From contig NZ_JADPRT010000001.1 in the NCBI RefSeq assembly GCF_015690355.1, forward strand, positions 62,001 through 126,000: DNA of 64,000 bases. Direction: 5' to 3'. The position numbers and the translations under genes are program-made. A model generated the notes under the pieces. It did no database searches, was not told the DNA's origin, and saw only the letters and a list, made by a program, of their open reading frames with translations. This DNA is from Streptacidiphilus fuscans. GTDB lineage: Bacteria > Actinomycetota > Actinomycetes > Streptomycetales > Streptomycetaceae. This document shows positions 1 to 8,758 of this stretch, piece by piece (position 1 is the stretch's first letter; every line of letters starts with the position of its first letter).

Positions 1-1095
1 GGGGCCGCCGGGGAAGGCCATGCGGCGGCGGGTGTAGCCGTAGGCGACCCCGTGGCTGGGCGCGGCGAAGCTGAGGGCGCCGGCCGCACCGCCGTGGCCG
101 AACGCGCCCGGGCCGAGCGCGGGGAACATCAGGCCCATGGCCTCGTAGCCGACCGCGAACTGGTCGACGACGCCGGTCACCAGGTCGGTGCCGCGCCGCT
201 GGGGCGTGCCGAAGACGGCTACGGTCTCCGGTGTGAACAGCGGCGGGCGGCCGTCGAGTCCGGTGAGCACCGCCGCGTACAGTCCGGCCACGCCGCGCGC
301 ACTTCCCACAGCCCCGGCCGACGCCGGGCCGAGGGCGCGGGTGCGGCGCTCGTTGATCCACGGCACCAGATCGGTGGAGGCCTGACCGACGCGGTTCATG
401 GCCACCAGGACCAGCTGCCCGGGTGTGGGCCGGGCGCTGATCAGTTCCTCCTGGTCGGGGGTGGGGGCGAGCGGGCGGACCGGGTGCCAGCGGTGCTCCT
501 CGGCCTCGGGCAGACCCAGGTACAGGTCCAGGTCGTACGGGGCGCGGATGCGCTCCTCGTACCACTCCTGGATGCTGCGCCCGGTGACGCGGCGCACGAC
601 CTCTCCGGTCAGCGCGCCGATCACCAGGCCGTGGTAGCCCGAGGCGGTGCCCGGCGTCCAGAACGGGGTCTGTCCGGCCAGCTTGGCGGCGAGGACGCGG
701 TCGTCGGCGAGCTGCTCGTCGGTGAACCCCTCGGCGACGCCGATCACCCCGGCCTCGTGGGCCATGAGCTGGCGCAGCGTCACCGCCTCCTTGCCGCCTG
801 CCGCGAACTGCGGCCAGTAGGAGGCGACGGTGCGCTCCAGGTCCAGGACGCCGTCCTGGACGAGCAGCGCCACGACCGTGTGCGCGATGCCCTTGGCGAT
901 CGAGAACAGGCCGGTCAGCCCGTCGCCTTCGAACCCCTCGCCGGCCCACAGGTCCACCACCCGCCGGCCGTCGACGTGGACGACCAACTGTGATCCGGGC
1001 TCGGTGGTGTCCTGCTCCAGGACCGCGGTGAACTCCTCCAGGACTTCCTGGAATCCGTCGTCCACCGTGCCCTGCACGCTGACCGGCTGTGCCAT
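1..1095 (-). CDS. Serine hydrolase, beta-lactamase/EstB-like family (3' end outside window)
   Basis: The frame is open from the ATG at 1095 to the window edge (365 codons), so the C-terminus is missing. An AAGGGGAAG ribosome-binding site precedes the ATG. The SxxK nucleophile motif of class C beta-lactamase-like esterases is seen as FSIAKG (Ser65, Lys68). A later SGYHGL stands where the YxN or YxG tyrosine is expected, and GHGGAAGALSFA near the end matches the family's C-terminal glycine motif. There is no signal peptide, so the enzyme should be cytoplasmic. The family includes carboxylesterases, D-aminopeptidases and transesterases; the substrate cannot be told. A true beta-lactamase role is unlikely without export. 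Confidence 0.85.
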   Translation of the reverse strand, partial: MAQPVSVQGTVDDGFQEVLEEFTAVLEQDTTEPGSQLVVHVDGRRVVDLWAGEGFEGDGLTGLFSIAKGIAHTVVALLVQDGVLDLERTVASYWPQFAAGGKEAVTLRQLMAHEAGVIGVAEGFTDEQLADDRVLAAKLAGQTPFWTPGTASGYHGLVIGALTGEVVRRVTGRSIQEWYEERIRAPYDLDLYLGLPEAEEHRWHPVRPLAPTPDQEELISARPTPGQLVLVAMNRVGQASTDLVPWINERRTRALGPASAGAVGSARGVAGLYAAVLTGLDGRPPLFTPETVAVFGTPQRRGTDLVTGVVDQFAVGYEAMGLMFPALGPGAFGHGGAAGALSFAAPSHGVAYGYTRRRMAFPGGP

Positions 1096-1221
1096 GACTT
1101 CCCCTTCGCATGAGCCCGGAAATACGTCGTGCGGCCTGGACAGTCACGGTGCCTCCCCGCGCCGCGAAGATCAAGACCTGGGCGGCGGGGGAGTGCGACG
1201 CTGACCGTGCTCAGCGTGCGG

Positions 1222-2007
1222 TCAGGCTCCCGCCTCCAGCGCGGGCAGATAGGCGTCCGCCTGGCCGTCCGCCGTGGGGTGGAGGGTCGTGGCATCGATC
1301 CACGGCGCGGCGTCGCAGAGCTCGTGCCCGGCGAACCGGTGGACCACGTCCTGGTAGACGAAGCCGCTGTGTTGGCTGGTCTCGGCCGCGATGGCGGCGT
1401 TGAGCACGTCGGCTCCGTCCGCGATCGCGGTGCGCTTGTTCTGGTCCAGCAGCACGCAGTTGGTGGCGGAGGTGTCGAACAGCTCGGGGTAGCCGAGGAC
1501 GACCACACGGGCGTTGGGAGCGTCGTTGCGGACGTCCGTGAAGAGGGTGTCGAGCGCGCCGGGGAGCTGCGTCACGGCGGCCTCCGCGGCCGTCGCGACC
1601 GCCGCGGAGCACTGGCTGTCGGTTCCCGCGGAACAGGCGGCGGCGACGTCGACCAGGCCCACGTCGTTGCCGCCGATGGTCATGCTGACCAGTGTCGTGC
1701 CGGAGTTGAGGCCGCCGAGCTGGGTGCTGACGACGTCGCTGGTGGTGGCGCCCGCACAGGCCGCGAAGTCGAACGACGCGGGGGCGGTCGCCTGGTCGTA
1801 CAGGTAGGGGTAGGCGGCGGTGCTCTGGGCGCAGGTGTTGAGGTAGGTGCTGGAGGCCCCGTACCCGGAGGAGTAGGAGTCTCCCAGGGCGGCGTAGGAA
1901 GCGCCGGAGGTGGCGGCGCTCGCGGTGTCGGCGCCCACGAGGGTGGGCACGGAGGCCGCCATGATTCCTGCGGCGAGGGCAGCGGCGATGCGGACGGGTC
2001 TGCGCAT
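1222..2007 (-). CDS. Secreted SGNH/GDSL-type esterase or lipase
   Basis: This is a 261-residue protein with a Sec signal peptide (MRRPVR, a hydrophobic stretch, then a TASAA cleavage region). Block I is ALGDSYSSGYG with the catalytic Ser, block III is TIGGNDVG, and the catalytic Asp-His pair is in DATTLHPTADG near the C-terminus. Several cysteines suggest disulfides, as in secreted Streptomyces SGNH lipases. A longer frame begins at 2082, but GGAGGACTTC directly before the ATG at 2007 and the signal peptide that follows fix this start. A 27-bp palindrome at 2093-2119 lies about 85 bp upstream and also occurs at the glycosidase promoters, so the gene may share their control. Substrate (acetyl or acyl esters) is not deducible. 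Confidence 0.9.
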   Translation of the reverse strand: MRRPVRIAAALAAGIMAASVPTLVGADTASAATSGASYAALGDSYSSGYGASSTYLNTCAQSTAAYPYLYDQATAPASFDFAACAGATTSDVVSTQLGGLNSGTTLVSMTIGGNDVGLVDVAAACSAGTDSQCSAAVATAAEAAVTQLPGALDTLFTDVRNDAPNARVVVLGYPELFDTSATNCVLLDQNKRTAIADGADVLNAAIAAETSQHSGFVYQDVVHRFAGHELCDAAPWIDATTLHPTADGQADAYLPALEAGA

Positions 2008-2092
2008 GAAGTCCTCCACGGATCTGGGGTGGCGCCAGGGAGAAATCGCACATGACGACGGAGCTGGGGTGTGCGGGGCCAACTCCGGAGCA

Positions 2093-2119
2093 TGAAAAAC
2101 ATACAGTGAACGGTTTTTG
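2093..2119. promoter_or_regulatory. Palindromic operator, copy 1 of 3 (TetR-regulon candidate)
   Basis: A 27-bp imperfect palindrome centred on 2106: TGAAAAAC, then ATA, CAGTG, AAC, GG, then TTTTTG. It lies between the TetR gene's 3' end and the esterase start. It matches the sites at 7096-7122 and 14146-14172 in length, in the central CANTG and in the A-rich/T-rich arms (about 19 of 27 positions against the 14146 copy). It is inferred to be the binding site of the adjacent TetR regulator; this is untested. Confidence 0.6.
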
Positions 2120-2192
2120 ATGGCAATGGCCGGGCGCGGGACGTGTCATCGGTGTGCTGACGCGACGTCAGCGGGCGTCCGGGCACGCGTGA

Positions 2193-2223
2193 ACACCCGC
2201 GCTGCGCGGTGCTGCGCGGGTGT
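2193..2223 (-). terminator. Stem-loop after the TetR gene
   Basis: Perfect 10-bp arms ACACCCGCGC (2193-2202) and GCGCGGGTGT (2214-2223) flank an 11-nt loop, 24 bp beyond the TetR stop codon. There is no strong T-run, as is usual for actinobacterial terminators. Confidence 0.55.
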
Positions 2224-2247
2224 GCTGCCCTGATGTCTGACGAGAGG

Positions 2248-2826
2248 TCAGCCGCTGTTCGGCAGGCCGAGCTGGGTGAGCAGGTCGGTGACCGGCTGGC
2301 GCATGTCGAGCGAGGGGTCGGCGAGCCACTGAAGCTGGATGCCGTCGATGGCGGCCAGGACCAGCGTGGCGAGCCGCTCGGTGGGGAGGTCGGTGCGCAG
2401 CTCCCCGGCCTCGGCCCGGCTGTCGAGCCAGCTGGCCAGGGCGGGTCGCAGGGTCTCGTAGCGATGCGCGAAGAACTCGTGGGCCGGGTGGCTGGGGTCC
2501 TTGGCCGAGGCGGCCATGGAGACGAAGAGTTCCACCAGACCGGGCGTGTTCATGTTCTCGTGCACGATGTCGGTGAAGTCGCCGATGCCGTGGAGCTCGG
2601 GATGCCGCTGGTTCGCGGTCTCGTCGCGCATCCGCAGGACCTGCACGAGCAGGTCCTCCTTGGACTCGAAGTAGTGCATCACCCCGGGCAGGCTGAGGCC
2701 GCACCGCTCTGCGACCTTGCGCAGGGAGGTGCCGCGGTAGCCCTCGGCGGCGAAGATCTCCAGCGCGACGGTGAGGATTTCCGCGCGCTTGGCCTCGCCC
2801 TTGCGGTAGGGGCCTCGTTTCGACAT
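2248..2826 (-). CDS. TetR-family transcriptional regulator
   Basis: The 192-residue protein has an N-terminal TetR helix-turn-helix (about residues 12-58: AEILTVALEIFAAEGYRGTS, then LSLPGVMHYFESKEDLL) and a C-terminal ligand-binding domain with a TetR_C-like LATLVLAAIDGIQLQWL segment. It is transcribed toward the secreted esterase. It is the only complete regulator between the first serine hydrolase and the GH1 gene, and three copies of one 27-bp palindrome lie at the esterase and glycosidase promoters. It is therefore the best candidate repressor of those genes (inference). No copy of the palindrome was found at its own start, so it may not be autoregulated. The effector could be a sugar or glycoside. 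Confidence 0.9.
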   Translation of the reverse strand: MSKRGPYRKGEAKRAEILTVALEIFAAEGYRGTSLRKVAERCGLSLPGVMHYFESKEDLLVQVLRMRDETANQRHPELHGIGDFTDIVHENMNTPGLVELFVSMAASAKDPSHPAHEFFAHRYETLRPALASWLDSRAEAGELRTDLPTERLATLVLAAIDGIQLQWLADPSLDMRQPVTDLLTQLGLPNSG

Positions 2827-3219
2827 GGGGTCACCTTAGGGCCCCGTAGCGACGCCCGTCCTGCCCGGGGCCGACCTGCGCGCCTCCGGTAGCAGCGCTG
2901 CAGGCACCTGGAGCGCTGGGCGTGCCCTGCCGGGAGTCAGTGCCGCGGACGGCCGGCACCAGCAGCTCCACCCGGTACCCGGCCCGCCGGAACCTCAAAG
3001 CGCCCGCGGCGAAGGAGGCGGGGTCTGCGGGGGTGGTCTCCCGGGCGAGTTGGACGAGCCGGGTGTGACTGGAGGGCACATGAAGCCTCTCGGCCGGGAC
3101 ATGATCTTCGCAGACCTGTTCCTACCAGGGGCTTCATGCATATCTGACGTCGGGTCACCGACCCGACCACCCGCACGCGGTCACGCACCGCAACCATCGC
3201 GAGGACCCACCCTGAGCTG
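2827..3219. other. Intergenic region; no convincing gene
   Basis: A GTG-started frame (2831-3079, minus strand) resembles no family I know and has no clear ribosome-binding site. A 9-bp perfect inverted repeat, CATGAAGCC (3079-3087) and GGCTTCATG (3130-3138), encloses about 42 bp and might mark a small mobile-element relic. An 8-bp stem (3149-3167) is listed separately. Confidence 0.4.
3149..3167 (-). terminator. Short stem-loop after the O-methyltransferase
   Basis: GTCGGGTC, a 3-nt loop, then GACCCGAC, about 53 nt past the methyltransferase stop. It could be a terminator; an operator is the alternative. Confidence 0.35.
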
Positions 3220-4245
3220 TCATGCGGATTGGGCTTCGATCACGACATATGGGCCCGCGGTGTTCACCTTGACGCGACGCAGGCTGGCTGCGGCGAACAG
3301 CGCGTCGAACTCGCTCATCGCTCGCTCTCTGCCGCCAGTCATACCGAGCATGTTCATATCCATCAGGGGAGTGAAACCGGGCTCGCCGATCTCGCCGACC
3401 AGGTGATCGACCACAGCGACGCGGCCGCCGTGCACCAGTGACGACTGGCAGTTTTTCAGAATCCGCACGCACTTGTCGTCATCCCAGTCGTGCAGGATGT
3501 GCTTCAGTACGTACAGGTCTGCGGGCGGAATCTCCTCGAAGAAGTCGCCGCCGACGACAGTGAAACGCGTCGCCAACCCGTCTGCCTGTGCGGCGTCCGC
3601 GGCGGTAGGGATGATATGCGGCAGGTCGAAAACCCCGCCGTGGAGTTCTGGGTTGATCCTCATCATCGCCCGAATGACATGTCCGCTCGCTCCGCCGACG
3701 TCCAGGGCGAGATTTACACCCTCGGTGGCGAGAACGGCAGCGATGTTCGCAGCCGCGGTGACCGATAGATTGGTCATGGACTCGGTGAAGTAGGACGCCT
3801 CTTCACGATGGCTTGCGAAGTAGTCGAAGATGGTCGCGTCTCCATGGGCGGCTTGCACCTGGTGTTTGCCGGTGCGGACGGCGTCAGGGAACCGGCCCCA
3901 CGACAGCCAGTGCCCAGGCGCAGACTGTGAAAGGGCGAAGTAATAAAGCGAGTTGGGTGCATCCTTGTGCAGAGTGTTCAGCAAGGATGTGCCGACATAG
4001 TGCACACTGTCGCCCGAGGTCATAAGGCCGAGCGAGGCACATGCACGCATGAGACGACGAGTGGCGTCAGGGTCGGTGGACTCCGCCTCGGCGATCTCCT
4101 CGGGCGTGCTCATCCCCGACGCCAGGTGATCCGCGAGGTTGTACTCAGCTGCGGCGCGGACGATCTGCGTCACCCAAAACCCGGTGACCATGCCCATCAT
4201 TCGCTCGTAGTCCTGCGCCTCAGCAGGATTCCTCGGTGCCGTCAC
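3220..4245 (-). CDS. SAM-dependent O-methyltransferase (Methyltransf_2, plant/polyketide OMT type)
   Basis: The 341-residue enzyme has an N-terminal winged-helix dimerisation domain (about 10-100) and a Rossmann methyltransferase domain. SAM motif I is LALDVGGASGH. The catalytic-base region LKHILHDWDDDKC matches the His-Asp motif of caffeate OMT, DnrK and TcmN-type enzymes. Such enzymes methylate phenolic hydroxyls of aromatic metabolites. The frame runs to an ATG at 4260, but AGGAG sits just before the GTG at 4245, so I take the GTG. Its GC content is visibly lower than that of its neighbours and it stands alone, without other biosynthetic genes, which suggests transfer. The acceptor substrate is unknown. 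Confidence 0.9.
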   Translation of the reverse strand: MTAPRNPAEAQDYERMMGMVTGFWVTQIVRAAAEYNLADHLASGMSTPEEIAEAESTDPDATRRLMRACASLGLMTSGDSVHYVGTSLLNTLHKDAPNSLYYFALSQSAPGHWLSWGRFPDAVRTGKHQVQAAHGDATIFDYFASHREEASYFTESMTNLSVTAAANIAAVLATEGVNLALDVGGASGHVIRAMMRINPELHGGVFDLPHIIPTAADAAQADGLATRFTVVGGDFFEEIPPADLYVLKHILHDWDDDKCVRILKNCQSSLVHGGRVAVVDHLVGEIGEPGFTPLMDMNMLGMTGGRERAMSEFDALFAAASLRRVKVNTAGPYVVIEAQSA

Positions 4246-4735
4246 TGTATCTCTCCTCATGGGTGAGAGGCGGTTCCTCGTTCGAACAGACCGTCATTCG
4301 ACCACTCGCCGCCTCGCAGAGCCGGAACAAGGCCATGGAAATCGCCACGGTCCACGTGCTCACTCAATGGTCGTTGCTGAAGGCCGGCAGCACGATCCGG
4401 GGTCGATGACGATGACAGCCATCGGGTCGGCAGGGCCCGTGACGTGCATCAGTCGCACGCCCGCCGCCTTGCGGCCGTCGGGGGTACAACAGGCCAGTGA
4501 GGTTACGCCGATCCGGAAGAAGCCTGCGCCAGAATTCATCCTTTCGGGTGATGTGGAGTAGTGCGACCCACGCAAACAGGATGTCGGGCATGTGCCGAGC
4601 GACGGTACAAGAATCAACAACCCTGCGGGATAGATGAGTTGAGACTCCGAATTACCGCCCTTGACGGCATCTGGATCCTTGCTCGCCACAAATTCCAGCA
4701 CCGTCACCCGGCCACCGCCGCTGACTTAAGCCGCA
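4246..4735. other. Lower-GC intergenic stretch without a recognisable gene
   Basis: About 490 bp upstream of the O-methyltransferase. Short minus-strand frames (4360-4707 and 4364-4591) are composition-driven, overlap one another and resemble nothing I know. The base composition matches the methyltransferase rather than the flanking glycosidases, so the segment probably arrived with it. It presumably holds the methyltransferase promoter. Confidence 0.5.
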
Positions 4736-4751
4736 GCGTGCGCGAGCACGC
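4736..4751 (-). terminator. Stem-loop after the GH3 gene
   Basis: GCGTGC and GCACGC arms close a GCGA tetraloop about 30 nt past the GH3 stop codon. Confidence 0.45.
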
Positions 4752-4782
4752 CCGCTGCGGCCGGTCGCGGGCTGACGGAGCG

Positions 4783-7032
4783 TCAGTCGTGGTAGACATC
4801 GCCCTTGTGGACGGCGGCGATGAGCTGGTCGATGACGTCCTCGGTCAGCCCGATGCCGAAGGTGCGGAACTTGCCCAGCGGCACGCCGCGGGCGAGGGCG
4901 GCGAGGGTCGGGTCGGCCTGTGTGAGCGCGCTGGCATGGTCCGAGCGGGCCAGGAGTGCGCCGATGACCGGGCCGCCGACGGGGTGGTCCAGCCACTCGC
5001 CGAGCGTGGACATCGCGTCGAGTTCGTCGACGAGTCCGTCGCCCGCGCTGACGAGCTCTGCGCGCACTCTGATGTCGCGCGAGGAGGCCCCGACCTCGAC
5101 GGTGAACGGCCCCGGGTCGGTGGTCCAGCGGTGGTGCCCGATGGACCAGCGGGCCAGGTCCCGCTCGGTGAGGGTGAAGGCGACCCTGCGGGCCTGACCC
5201 GGATCGAGGCGGATCTTGGTGAAGCCGCGCAGCTCCCGGCGTGGGCGGGTCGGCTGCGGCTCGTCGAACGCGGTGTAGAGCTGGACGACTTCGTCGCCGG
5301 GGCGCTGACCGGTGTTGCGCACGGTCAGTTCGACGCGCCAGGTGTTGCGTCCGGCCTGCTCGGTGGTGAGGTCGGTGTAGGTGAAGCGGGTGTAGCTGAG
5401 GCCGTGACCGAAGGGGTAGGCGACGGGGCGGTCGAGGGTGTCGTAGTGGCGGTAGCCGACGTAGCGGCCCTCGCCGTGGACCACATGACCGTCCTGGCCC
5501 GGGAAGAACAGGTGGGCGGGGGTGTCGGCGAGGCGCAGCGGGATGGTCTCGGCGAGGCGCCCGGAGGGGTTGGCCACACCGAGGAGCAGGTTGGCGAGCG
5601 CCTGGCCACCGGCTTGGCCGCCGAGCCACCCTTCCAGGATCACGGCGACCCGGTCGCGCCAGTCGGCCACGGAGACGACGCCGCCGTTGGCGAGCACCAC
5701 GACGACGCGCGGGCAGACGGCGGCCACCTGGTTCAGCAGGGCGAGTTGGTCGCCGGGCAGGTCGAGGGAGGTGCGGTCGAAGCCCTCCGACTCGGCGGCG
5801 TCGGGCAGGCCGAGGAAGAGCAGGGCCGTGTCGCAGGACCGGGCGGCGGCGATCGCCTCGGTGGTCAGCGCCTCGTCCGGGGTGCCGTCCAGCCGGTAGC
5901 CCGCGGCGAAGTCGAGCCGGACCTCCGTGCCGAGGCCGGACAGCAGGGCGTGCCAGGCGCTGTCGAGGCGGGTCGGGACCACGTGGGAGCTGCCGCTGCC
6001 CTGGTAGCGGGGGGTGCGGGCCAGTTCGCCGATCAGGGCGATCCTCTGCGGGGCGTTCGGGTCGAGCGGGAGCAGGTCGCCGTCGTTCTTGAGCAGCACG
6101 GCGGCGGCGCAGGCGGCCTCGCGGGCGAGCTCGTGGTGGGAGTCGACGTCCCAGGTGCCGTCGGCGTCGTCCCGGGCGCCGTCGGTGCGGTCAGCCAGTG
6201 CGAACAGGCGGGCCGCGGAGGCGCTGACCACCGCCGGGTCCAGGCGTCCCTCGTCGACGGCGTCGACGATCTGCTGGTCGGTTCCGGTGGGCGGCATCTC
6301 CAGATCCAGGCCCGCCGCGAGGGCGGCGACGCGGTCGTTGACGGCGCCCCAGTCGGACATGACCAGGCCGTCGAAGCCCCACTCCTCGCGCAGCACTTCG
6401 GTGAGCAGCCAGCGGTTCTGGCTGGCGTAGACGCCGTTGACCTTGTTGTAGGAGCACATCACCGTGGCGGGGCGGGCCTCGCGGACGATGTGCTCGAAGG
6501 CGCGGAGGTAGATCTCGCGCAGGGTCCGCTCGTCGACGTCCGCGCTGACGCGCATCCGGTCGGTCTCCTGGTTGTTGACCGCGAAGTGCTTGACGCAGGC
6601 GCCGACGCCGGTGGACTGGATGCCGGTGACCAGGGCCGCGCCCATCGCGCCGCTGAGGTGCGGGTCCTCGGAGAGGTACTCGAAGTTGCGCCCGCACAGC
6701 GGCGACCGCTTGATGTTGACGCCGGGTCCGAGGACGACGTCGACCCCGAGGGCCTGGGCTTCGCGGCCGAGTGCCGCGCCGACGCGGGTCACGAGGTCCT
6801 GGTCCCAGGTGGAGCCGAGCGAGACCGCGGGTGGGAAGCAGGTGGCCGGGACGCTCTGGTGCAGGCCGAGAGCGTCGGCGCCCTCGCGCTGGCGGCGGAT
6901 GCCGTGCGGGCCGTCGGAGAGGGTGAGCGCTCGCAGCATCCCGGGCAGGTCGCTGGTCTGCCAGGTGCTGCTGCCGGAGGTCAGTGAGGCCAGCTGTTCG
7001 AGGGTGAGGGACGAGAGATCACGGGGTGTCAT
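4783..7032 (-). CDS. Glycoside hydrolase family 3 beta-glucosidase
   Basis: The 749-residue cytoplasmic protein has no signal peptide. The N-terminal TIM-barrel carries GPGVNIKRSPLCGRNFEYLS, VKHFAVNNQETDR and the nucleophile motif GLVMSDWGA (Asp227). The GH3 C-terminal sandwich follows, with ESEGFDR supplying a likely acid/base region, and a fibronectin-III-like domain ends the protein, as in actinobacterial and fungal beta-glucosidases. The frame can extend to 7386, but that would cross the palindrome at 7096-7122 and the divergent promoter, so the ATG at 7032 is preferred. It is divergent from the Opp-type importer; together they suggest uptake and cytoplasmic cleavage of beta-linked oligosaccharides or glycosides. 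Confidence 0.92.
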   Translation of the reverse strand: MTPRDLSSLTLEQLASLTSGSSTWQTSDLPGMLRALTLSDGPHGIRRQREGADALGLHQSVPATCFPPAVSLGSTWDQDLVTRVGAALGREAQALGVDVVLGPGVNIKRSPLCGRNFEYLSEDPHLSGAMGAALVTGIQSTGVGACVKHFAVNNQETDRMRVSADVDERTLREIYLRAFEHIVREARPATVMCSYNKVNGVYASQNRWLLTEVLREEWGFDGLVMSDWGAVNDRVAALAAGLDLEMPPTGTDQQIVDAVDEGRLDPAVVSASAARLFALADRTDGARDDADGTWDVDSHHELAREAACAAAVLLKNDGDLLPLDPNAPQRIALIGELARTPRYQGSGSSHVVPTRLDSAWHALLSGLGTEVRLDFAAGYRLDGTPDEALTTEAIAAARSCDTALLFLGLPDAAESEGFDRTSLDLPGDQLALLNQVAAVCPRVVVVLANGGVVSVADWRDRVAVILEGWLGGQAGGQALANLLLGVANPSGRLAETIPLRLADTPAHLFFPGQDGHVVHGEGRYVGYRHYDTLDRPVAYPFGHGLSYTRFTYTDLTTEQAGRNTWRVELTVRNTGQRPGDEVVQLYTAFDEPQPTRPRRELRGFTKIRLDPGQARRVAFTLTERDLARWSIGHHRWTTDPGPFTVEVGASSRDIRVRAELVSAGDGLVDELDAMSTLGEWLDHPVGGPVIGALLARSDHASALTQADPTLAALARGVPLGKFRTFGIGLTEDVIDQLIAAVHKGDVYHD

Positions 7033-7095
7033 AAACGGTCCCAAGGGTGAGGAGCGGGTGCTCGGCGGGGTGGGGCGAGTGGCGGTGAGCGGCTT

Positions 7096-7122
7096 CGAAA
7101 ACCTATCACTGTCTTGTTTTCG
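7096..7122. promoter_or_regulatory. Palindromic operator, copy 2 of 3, GH3/importer divergent promoter
   Basis: A 27-bp palindrome: CGAAAACC, TAT, CACTG, TCT, TG, then TTTTCG. Outer 7-bp arms CGAAAAC and GTTTTCG are perfect, and the centre C is at 7109. It lies between the GH3 start (7032) and the solute-binding protein start (7187), so one bound repressor could control both. It shares CGAAAACC, CACTG and TG-N-TTTCG with the reverse complement of the site at 14146-14172. Confidence 0.65.
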
Positions 7123-7186
7123 TGTGTATGCTCGCGCACATCCTTGGCGGAGGCCTCCCACTCCGCCCTGAACCGGAGTCGCCACC

Positions 7187-8728
7187 ATGCCGCGATCTGC
7201 CAGAGCCGTCACCACCGCGTGCCTGCTCACCACTGCCGCACTCGCCCTGACGAGCTGCACCAACTCCGTCGGCTCGAACAGTGCCGCCGGAGCGTCGAAG
7301 ACCCTCACCATCGCCACCATGACGCTGCCCCAGAGCCTGGACCCCGCCGTCGCCACCGGCAGCGCCCTGCCGTTCTTCCAAGCCACCTACGACACGCTGG
7401 TCAAGCGCAATGCCGACGGCAGCTACGCCCCGATGCTGGCGACCGCGTGGAGCTACAACGCCGCGCAGACCCAACTGACGCTGACCCTCCGCACCGGCGT
7501 CACCTTCCAGGACGGCACCGCGTTCGACGCAGCCGCGGTGAAGGCCAACCTGCTGCGGTTCCAGAAGGCCGGCGGCGCGGACGCCTCGACGCTCGCGACG
7601 CTGAAGTCCGTGGACGTGCTGGACGCCACCCACGTCCGCCTCGACCTGGCCGCGCCCATGCCGTCACTGCTCTTCCACCTCAGCGACTCGGCCGGCCTGA
7701 TGGCCAGTCCGGCCGCGTTCGCCAAGGCCAACCAGCTCAACACCCGGCCGGACGGAACCGGCCCCTATGTGCTCGACCAGAAGAGCACCGCGTTCGGCAC
7801 CAAGTGGGTCTACACCCGCAACCCCACGTACTGGGGCACCAAGCTTCCGTTCGACACCGTGACGATGAGCGTCTTCAACAACGAGACGGCGATCGTCAAC
7901 GGACTGGAGACCGGCCAGATCGACACGGCGGTGCTGCAGACCGCCGACAAGGAGACCGCCGTCGCCTCCGACACCCAACTGACCACCACCGACGAGCAGT
8001 TCGACTTCCAGGGCCTGCTGCTGTTCGACCGCGGCGGCGCCGTCACCCCTGCCCTGAAGGACGTGCGCGTCCGGCAGGCCGTCAACTACGCGCTGGACCG
8101 GGCCACCATGCTCAACGTGATCCGGCAGAACCTCGGCCAGGTCACCGACCAGGTCTTCGGCCCCCACACCCCGGGCTACGAGGCCGGGCTGGACACCTAT
8201 TACAGCTACGACCCGGCCAAGGCCAAGCAGTTGCTCACGCAGGCCGGCTACGCACATGGCTTCACCCTGCACCTGCCGTTGATCCCCGCCATCGTCTCCG
8301 ACGCGCTCGCTGCCGGGATCAAGTCCGACCTCGGCGCGGTGGGCATCAACGTGGTGTGGGACAGCACCGACGCGTCCACGGTCGAGCAGAAGATCTTCGT
8401 CCAACGCGCCTACTCCGGCATGGTGATGAACATCGGGCAGTCGTCCGACCCGTGGGTCGTCGCGCAGACCCTGGTGCTGCCGGGCGTGTTCAACATGTTC
8501 GGGTCGACCGACCCCACCGTCGCCGGCCTGGTCGCCAAGATCCAGTCCGAGCCTGCCGCCGACGCCACCGCGGACTACCAGGCGCTCAACACCCACCTGG
8601 TGCAGCAGGGCTGGTTCGCACCCCTGTACCGGATGACCTACAAGCTGGTCACCGACAAGAAGGTCAAGGCCACGCTCCAGGCGGGCATGGCCGTGCCGTC
8701 CCTGTACGACTACACCCCCGCCCAGTAG
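7187..8728 (+). CDS. ABC importer substrate-binding lipoprotein, family 5 (peptide/oligosaccharide type)
   Basis: The 513-residue protein starts with a lipoprotein signal (MPRSARAV, hydrophobic core, lipobox LTSC). The SBP_bac_5 fold is indicated by TLTIATMTLPQSLDPAVAT, the ADGSYAPMLATAWSY segment and FDRGGAVTPALKDVRVRQAV. Family 5 proteins bind peptides, nickel, or in many actinobacteria and Thermotoga beta-linked oligosaccharides. It is the first gene of a four-gene importer operon and is divergent from a GH3 beta-glucosidase, with GH20 and GH1 genes just downstream. A sugar ligand is therefore more likely than a peptide (inference). Confidence 0.9.
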   Translation: MPRSARAVTTACLLTTAALALTSCTNSVGSNSAAGASKTLTIATMTLPQSLDPAVATGSALPFFQATYDTLVKRNADGSYAPMLATAWSYNAAQTQLTLTLRTGVTFQDGTAFDAAAVKANLLRFQKAGGADASTLATLKSVDVLDATHVRLDLAAPMPSLLFHLSDSAGLMASPAAFAKANQLNTRPDGTGPYVLDQKSTAFGTKWVYTRNPTYWGTKLPFDTVTMSVFNNETAIVNGLETGQIDTAVLQTADKETAVASDTQLTTTDEQFDFQGLLLFDRGGAVTPALKDVRVRQAVNYALDRATMLNVIRQNLGQVTDQVFGPHTPGYEAGLDTYYSYDPAKAKQLLTQAGYAHGFTLHLPLIPAIVSDALAAGIKSDLGAVGINVVWDSTDASTVEQKIFVQRAYSGMVMNIGQSSDPWVVAQTLVLPGVFNMFGSTDPTVAGLVAKIQSEPAADATADYQALNTHLVQQGWFAPLYRMTYKLVTDKKVKATLQAGMAVPSLYDYTPAQ

Positions 8729-8758
8729 CCCCGCGGGGCCTCGACGATTGCCACCCCG

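Noticed and set aside
2831..3079. 82-codon minus-strand ORF
   Set aside because: No recognisable family, no good ribosome-binding site and GC-driven composition; kept only as a note in the intergenic entry.
4360..4707. 115-codon minus-strand ORF upstream of the O-methyltransferase
   Set aside because: No ribosome-binding site or family resemblance, and overlapped by a second equally weak frame.
4561..6987. Long plus-strand open frame (808 codons) over the GH3 gene
   Set aside because: Low-complexity Gly/Ala/Val/Arg-rich translation typical of antisense frames in high-GC DNA; GH3 motifs lie on the minus strand.
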